From NCBI GenBank assembly GCA_019509685.1, contig JAEKLU010000124.1, positions 1 through 12,450 of the forward strand: a stretch of DNA of 12,450 bases, in the 5' to 3' direction. Positions 9,872 to 12,450 of the stretch are shown piece by piece (the stretch's first letter is position 1; each line of letters begins with the position of its first letter). This stretch comes from Mesorhizobium sp. GTDB lineage: Bacteria > Pseudomonadota > Alphaproteobacteria > Rhizobiales > Rhizobiaceae. The position numbers were made by a program, and so were the translations under genes. The notes beneath the pieces are model-generated. The model was not told where the DNA came from, did no database searches, and saw nothing but the letters and a program-made list of their open reading frames with translations.

Positions 9872-9912
9872 GGCTTGTTGGCCGCGCACCCTTCTGGTTG
9901 CGCGGCAAAGCC
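9872..9912 (+). terminator. Probable transcription terminator of ndvB
   Basis: The core is a perfect 8-bp stem, GCCGCGCA (9881-9888) and TGCGCGGC (9899-9906), around a 10-base loop. It is extended below an internal bulge by GGCTT (9872-9876) pairing with AAGCC (9908-9912). It begins 13 bases after the ndvB stop. The tail is only moderately T-rich (a TTTT at 9918-9921, a few bases downstream), so it is a good but not textbook intrinsic terminator. Confidence 0.5.
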
Positions 9913-9997
9913 TTGCGTTTTACTTGGTCGCAAGCCGGCCAAGGATCCGGCCCGGTCTTTTAGGGCCAGCTAACCAAGCAGCCGGTGATTAAAAATG

Positions 9998-10026
9998 TGG
10001 CAGCGCGAGGCAACTGCCATTATTTT
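9998..10026 (+). terminator. Second hairpin with T-rich tail in the ndvB-ndvA gap
   Basis: TGGCAG (9998-10003) pairs with CTGCCA (10014-10019) around a 10-base loop and is followed at once by TTATTTT (10020-10026). Stem plus T-rich tail is the layout of an intrinsic terminator, though the stem is short. It could back up the first hairpin or end a small transcript from within the gap. No independent evidence for such a transcript is visible. Confidence 0.3.
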
Positions 10027-10222
10027 GCCGCAAGGCTGACATTTCACCTTTTATCTCAAACCGTTAGGTGATCACGTCAGATTTCGTACCGTCGTCATCT
10101 TTTGTTCGCTAAATGGGAACGCAAGGGATAGACGGGGCATTGTTTCGCGACACATTAACCGATACGTGTCAAAAAATGGTGCGGTGCACAATACCGGCAT
10201 TGAGCACAGGCAAGAGTTTGGC

Positions 10223-10226
10223 GGAG
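10223..10226 (+). promoter_or_regulatory. Ribosome-binding site that decides the ndvA start
   Basis: GGAG, within GCGGAG at 10221-10226, lies eight bases before the GTG at 10235, a good Shine-Dalgarno match and spacing. The competing in-frame GTG at 10166 has no purine-rich motif upstream (the preceding bases read ATTAACCGATAC). This site is the main reason for placing the ndvA start at 10235. Confidence 0.65.
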
Positions 10227-10234
10227 TAGCTGAA

Positions 10235-12004
10235 GTGTCACTTCTGCAAATCTACTTTAGAGCACTGGGTTATCTGGCTGCGGACAAGAAGCGCGTCGCG
10301 TTGATCTGCGGCGCAAACATCGCGCTCGCCGCGATCGCAATCCTCGAGCCGATCCTGTTGGGTCGGGTCATCGGCGCCATTTCCGAAAAAGGCCCGGTGT
10401 TTTCGACGCTTGCCGTCTGGGCCGCTCTCGGCGTCTTCAACGTCATAGCCTTCGTGCTGGTGGCGCGCGGCGCCGACCGCTTCGCCCATGCCCGTCGCTC
10501 GGAAGTGCTTTGCCAGTCCTTCGAACGCGTCATCACCATGCCGCTCGCCTGGCATCACCAGCGCGGCACGTCCAATTCGCTGCATACGCTGCTGCGGGCC
10601 ATCGAGACGCTGTTCAGCCTGTGGCTCGAATTCATGCGCGTGCATCTGTCGACCGCCATCGCCCTGGTGCTGCTGGTGCCGACCGCGCTTGCCATGGACC
10701 TGCGCATGTCCGTCGTGCTGCTTGGCCTCGGCGTTCTTTACGTTGGCATCGGCCGCATCGTCATGCGCCGCACCAAGTCGGGGCAGACCGCCGTCGAACG
10801 CCATTACCATACCGTCTTTGCCCATGTGACCGACTCGGTCAGCAATGTCGCCGTGCTGCAGAGCTACAACCGCATCGGCCATGAGACCGCGGCGCTGAAG
10901 CGTTACGTCAAGGACCTGCTCGACGCGCAGAACCCCGTGCTCGACTGGTGGGCGATCGCCAATGCGCTGAACCGTCTGTCGTCGACCATCTCGATGATGA
11001 TCGTGCTGTCGATCGGCGCGTATCTCGTCACCCGTGGCCAGCTCCGCGTCGGCGATGTCGTCGCCTTCACCGGCTTTGCCGGAATGCTGATCGCCCGCCT
11101 CGACCAGATGTCGGCCTTCACCAGCCAGATTTCCGAGGCGCGCGCCAAGCTGGAAGACTTCTATCGCCTTGAAGACTCGGCCGCCGATACCGCCGAGCCC
11201 GATGGCCTGCGCGAGTTGACCAACGTCACCGGCCATGTCCGCTTCGACGACGTCAGCTTCGAGTTTGCCAATTCCGGCCACGGCATCGAGAACGTTTCCT
11301 TCGAGGTCCAGGCTGGCCAGACGGTCGCCATCGTCGGCCCGACCGGCGCCGGCAAGACGACGCTCATCAACCTGTTGCAGCGCGTCTTCACGCCGTCCAG
11401 CGGTCGTATCCTGATCGACGGCATCGACACCAAGTCGGTGACCCGCAAGTCGCTGCGCCATTCGATCGCCACCGTCTTCCAGGACGCCGGCCTGCTCAAT
11501 CGCTCGATCGAGGACAACATCCGTGTTGGCCGCGCGGAGGCGAGCTATGACGAGATCCACGCCGCCGCCGCCGCCGCCGCCGCGCAGGACTTCATCCTGG
11601 CCAAGAGCGGTGGCTACGACACGGTTGTCGGCGAGCGCGGCGGCCAGCTTTCCGGTGGCGAGCGCCAGCGCATCGCCATTGCCCGCGCCGTTCTCAAGGA
11701 TGCGCCGATCCTGGTGCTCGACGAGGCGACCAGCGCGCTCGACGTCGAGACCGAGGATCGCGTCAAGGACGCGATCGACGAGCTGCGCCGCAACCGCACC
11801 ACCTTCATCATCGCCCACCGCCTGACCACGGTCCGCGACGCCGATCTGGTCGTCTTCATGGACAAGGGCAGGGTGGTCGAGATGGGCGGCTTCACCGAAC
11901 TGTCGCTGCGCAACGGCCGCTTCGCCAGCCTGCTGCGCGCCGGCGGCCTGCTCAACGACGAGGAAGTCCGCCGCCTCAGCCGCACGGTCACCGAAGCGGC
12001 GTAA
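10235..12004 (+). CDS. ndvA: Cyclic beta-1,2-glucan ABC exporter, permease-ATPase half-transporter (NdvA/ChvA)
   Basis: This 589-residue half-transporter of the ABCB/MsbA type moves cyclic beta-1,2-glucan made by NdvB to the periplasm and probably acts as a homodimer. Hydrophobic segments lie at about 18-46, 54-76, 129-178 (two helices), 245-265 and 272-290. The ATPase domain has Walker A GPTGAGKTT (368-376), Q-loop Q416 in TVFQDAG, signature LSGGE (472-476), Walker B ILVLDE (492-497) and H-loop H528. The membrane part has WHHQRGTSN and LDWWAIANALNR, the kind of sequence I associate with NdvA rather than generic lipid exporters. The start is the GTG at 10235, giving a protein that begins VSLLQIYFRALGYL, read as M at residue 1, as I recall for homologues. 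An in-frame GTG at 10166 would add 23 residues of atypical codon use without a ribosome-binding site. ndvB lies upstream in the same direction. An alanine run sits between Q-loop and signature. Confidence 0.95.
   Translation: MSLLQIYFRALGYLAADKKRVALICGANIALAAIAILEPILLGRVIGAISEKGPVFSTLAVWAALGVFNVIAFVLVARGADRFAHARRSEVLCQSFERVITMPLAWHHQRGTSNSLHTLLRAIETLFSLWLEFMRVHLSTAIALVLLVPTALAMDLRMSVVLLGLGVLYVGIGRIVMRRTKSGQTAVERHYHTVFAHVTDSVSNVAVLQSYNRIGHETAALKRYVKDLLDAQNPVLDWWAIANALNRLSSTISMMIVLSIGAYLVTRGQLRVGDVVAFTGFAGMLIARLDQMSAFTSQISEARAKLEDFYRLEDSAADTAEPDGLRELTNVTGHVRFDDVSFEFANSGHGIENVSFEVQAGQTVAIVGPTGAGKTTLINLLQRVFTPSSGRILIDGIDTKSVTRKSLRHSIATVFQDAGLLNRSIEDNIRVGRAEASYDEIHAAAAAAAAQDFILAKSGGYDTVVGERGGQLSGGERQRIAIARAVLKDAPILVLDEATSALDVETEDRVKDAIDELRRNRTTFIIAHRLTTVRDADLVVFMDKGRVVEMGGFTELSLRNGRFASLLRAGGLLNDEEVRRLSRTVTEAA
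11561..11581 (+). repeat. (GCC)7 trinucleotide tract inside ndvA
   Basis: Seven perfect GCC codons, followed by GCG, encode eight consecutive alanines in the helical part of the ATPase domain between the Q-loop and the LSGGE signature. Related transporters are alanine-rich here too, so the protein feature is ordinary. The uninterrupted use of one codon makes the DNA a possible slippage site; any length change would be in frame. Confidence 0.9.
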
Positions 12005-12010
12005 GTTTCT

Positions 12011-12160
12011 TCCTTCTCCCCTTGCGGGAGAAGGTGGCCGAGCGAAGCTCGGTCGGATGAGGGGTGTTCCAGGGAACGCCAACGCCTCACTCCGCTGGAA
12101 CACCCCTCATCCGTCTCGGCGCTACGCGCCGATCCACCTTCTCCCACAAGGGGAGAAGGA
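12011..12160. repeat. 150-bp nested palindromic intergenic element
   Basis: The outer arms TCCTTCTCCCCTT (12011-12023) and AAGGGGAGAAGGA (12148-12160) are perfect inverted repeats. The next 14 bases of each side pair with one mismatch (12024-12037 with 12134-12147). An inner perfect 18-bp pair (12054-12071 with 12096-12113) encloses a 24-base centre. Between the outer and inner pairs, each side carries its own small hairpin: CCGAGC/GCTCGG (12038-12052) and TCGGCGC/GCGCCGA (12116-12132). Each outer arm is also self-complementary (CCTTCTCCC/GGGAGAAGG). Such GC-rich composite palindromes are scattered between genes in rhizobia; I associate this sequence type with Mesorhizobium from memory. It begins six bases after the ndvA stop codon, so it would form the 3' end of the ndvA transcript. 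It has no open frame of its own and no terminal T-run. Confidence 0.85.
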
Positions 12161-12219
12161 GGAAACCTGCGACACTCCCCCGATTGCCCCGGACCTGTTG
12201 CCGGTCTATTTAGGTCGGC

Positions 12220-12450
12220 ATGAGCGACACCACTTCACGCCTCGCCGGCTGGACCGATCTCGCCAACCCGACGCGCTTCGTTGGGCTGGCCGACAAGGTC
12301 ATTCCGTGGCTGGCAGGGATTGCCACGATCCTGCTCCTCGTCGGCCTCTATATGAGCTTCACGGCGCCGGAAGACTTCCAGCAGGGCATCACGGTGCGCA
12401 TCATGTACATCCACGTGCCTTTCGCCTGGCTCGCCATGATGTGCTACACG
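12220..12450 (+). CDS. ccmC: Heme-handling protein CcmC of cytochrome c maturation, 5' part only
   Basis: This is the first 77 codons of ccmC, cut by the window edge; the family is about 240-260 residues. CcmC is an inner-membrane protein that binds heme on the periplasmic side and, with CcmAB and CcmD, loads it onto the chaperone CcmE. Visible here are a short soluble N-terminus, a first membrane helix at about 27-47 and the family motif with TVRIMYIHVPFAW (residues 58-70); H65 matches the conserved heme-ligating histidine before the second helix. The tryptophan-rich heme motif lies beyond the edge. The ATG at 12220 is preceded by AGGT (12212-12215), a modest ribosome-binding site. ccmA and ccmB, often directly upstream, are not here: ndvA and the palindromic element are. 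ccmD and further ccm genes probably follow outside the window. Confidence 0.93.
   Translation, partial: MSDTTSRLAGWTDLANPTRFVGLADKVIPWLAGIATILLLVGLYMSFTAPEDFQQGITVRIMYIHVPFAWLAMMCYT

Larger units (their letters stand above)
9860..10234 (+). other. Hairpin-rich ndvB-ndvA intergenic region
   Basis: These 375 bases hold no gene I can support and are AT-richer than the flanking coding DNA. In order they contain a terminator-like hairpin pair (9872-9912), a 5-bp stem GCCGG/CCGGC (9934-9951) followed by GGTCTTTTA, a 6-bp hairpin followed by TTATTTT (9998-10026), and a weak promoter-like pair (TTGCCG at 10025-10030 and TTTTAT at 10049-10054, spacing 18). GTTC (10102-10105) and GAAC (10115-10118) form a small inverted pair. 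The 69 bases from the in-frame GTG at 10166 to 10234 are open but use AT-rich codons unlike the genes around them, so I treat them as leader. The length and the terminator signals suggest that ndvA has its own promoter here. Confidence 0.6.

Noticed and set aside
5321..9889. A 1522-codon open frame on the minus strand opposite ndvB, plus a 791-codon one at 2885-5260
   Set aside because: Both lie fully antisense to a clearly conserved enzyme. Codons with G or C in the third position on the + strand rarely create stops in the matching minus frame, so very long antisense frames are expected at this GC content. The translations are rich in R, A, G, H and D and show no family motif.
10238..12103. 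A 621-codon minus-strand open frame opposite ndvA
   Set aside because: It is antisense to a gene with every ABC transporter motif in place, has low-complexity composition, and begins inside the palindromic element. It is a shadow frame.
12011..12160. CRISPR array or insertion-sequence end
   Set aside because: There are no regularly spaced direct repeats with unique spacers, and no transposase frame or target duplication is visible. The structure is inverted, not tandem.
12184..12211. Promoter-like pair TTGCCC and CTATTT before ccmC
   Set aside because: The putative -10 box ends eight bases before the ATG, so the transcript would start at or just before the start codon and lack the ribosome-binding site. 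The -35 match is also poor.

Overview
The window reads as chromosomal DNA of a high-GC alphaproteobacterium of the order Hyphomicrobiales, most likely Mesorhizobium or a close relative. The reasons are strong G/C bias at third codon positions, an ndvB/chvB-type cyclic beta-1,2-glucan synthase of 2826 residues next to its exporter ndvA/chvA, and a GC-rich palindromic intergenic element of a kind I associate from memory with Mesorhizobium. All real genes lie on the + strand, and no RNA gene, insertion sequence, phage gene or CRISPR array is visible.

Layout. Positions 1-1106 are the end of a histidine-utilisation cluster: the 3' part of hutU (urocanate hydratase), then hutD nine bases later. A 272-base gap holds a weak hairpin just after hutD and two abutting perfect palindromes (1302-1321) about 60 bases before the next gene. 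Positions 1379-9859 are ndvB, an inner-membrane enzyme with a GT84 glucosyltransferase domain, a ring of membrane segments, a glycoamylase-like module and a GH94 phosphorylase-like C-terminal part. A 375-base gap follows, with three or four hairpins and AT-richer DNA. Positions 10235-12004 are ndvA, the ABC exporter of the cyclic glucan; its start is best placed at a GTG with a good ribosome-binding site rather than at an in-frame GTG 69 bases upstream. After ndvA comes a 150-base nested palindrome (12011-12160). From 12220 to the window edge is the 5' part of ccmC, an inner-membrane heme-handling protein of cytochrome c maturation.

How the genes work together. NdvB polymerises UDP-glucose into a beta-1,2-glucan on itself, trims the chain and cyclises it at the cytoplasmic face. 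NdvA carries the ring to the periplasm, where it serves in hypo-osmotic adaptation and in plant or animal host interaction. The hut and ccm genes at the edges belong to unrelated pathways.

I found no convincing undescribed system. The points most worth a second look are the nested palindrome, the twin palindromes before ndvB, the hairpin-rich ndvB-ndvA gap, the absence of ccmA/ccmB directly before ccmC, and the ndvA start. Large open frames antisense to ndvB and ndvA are best explained as GC-bias shadows.
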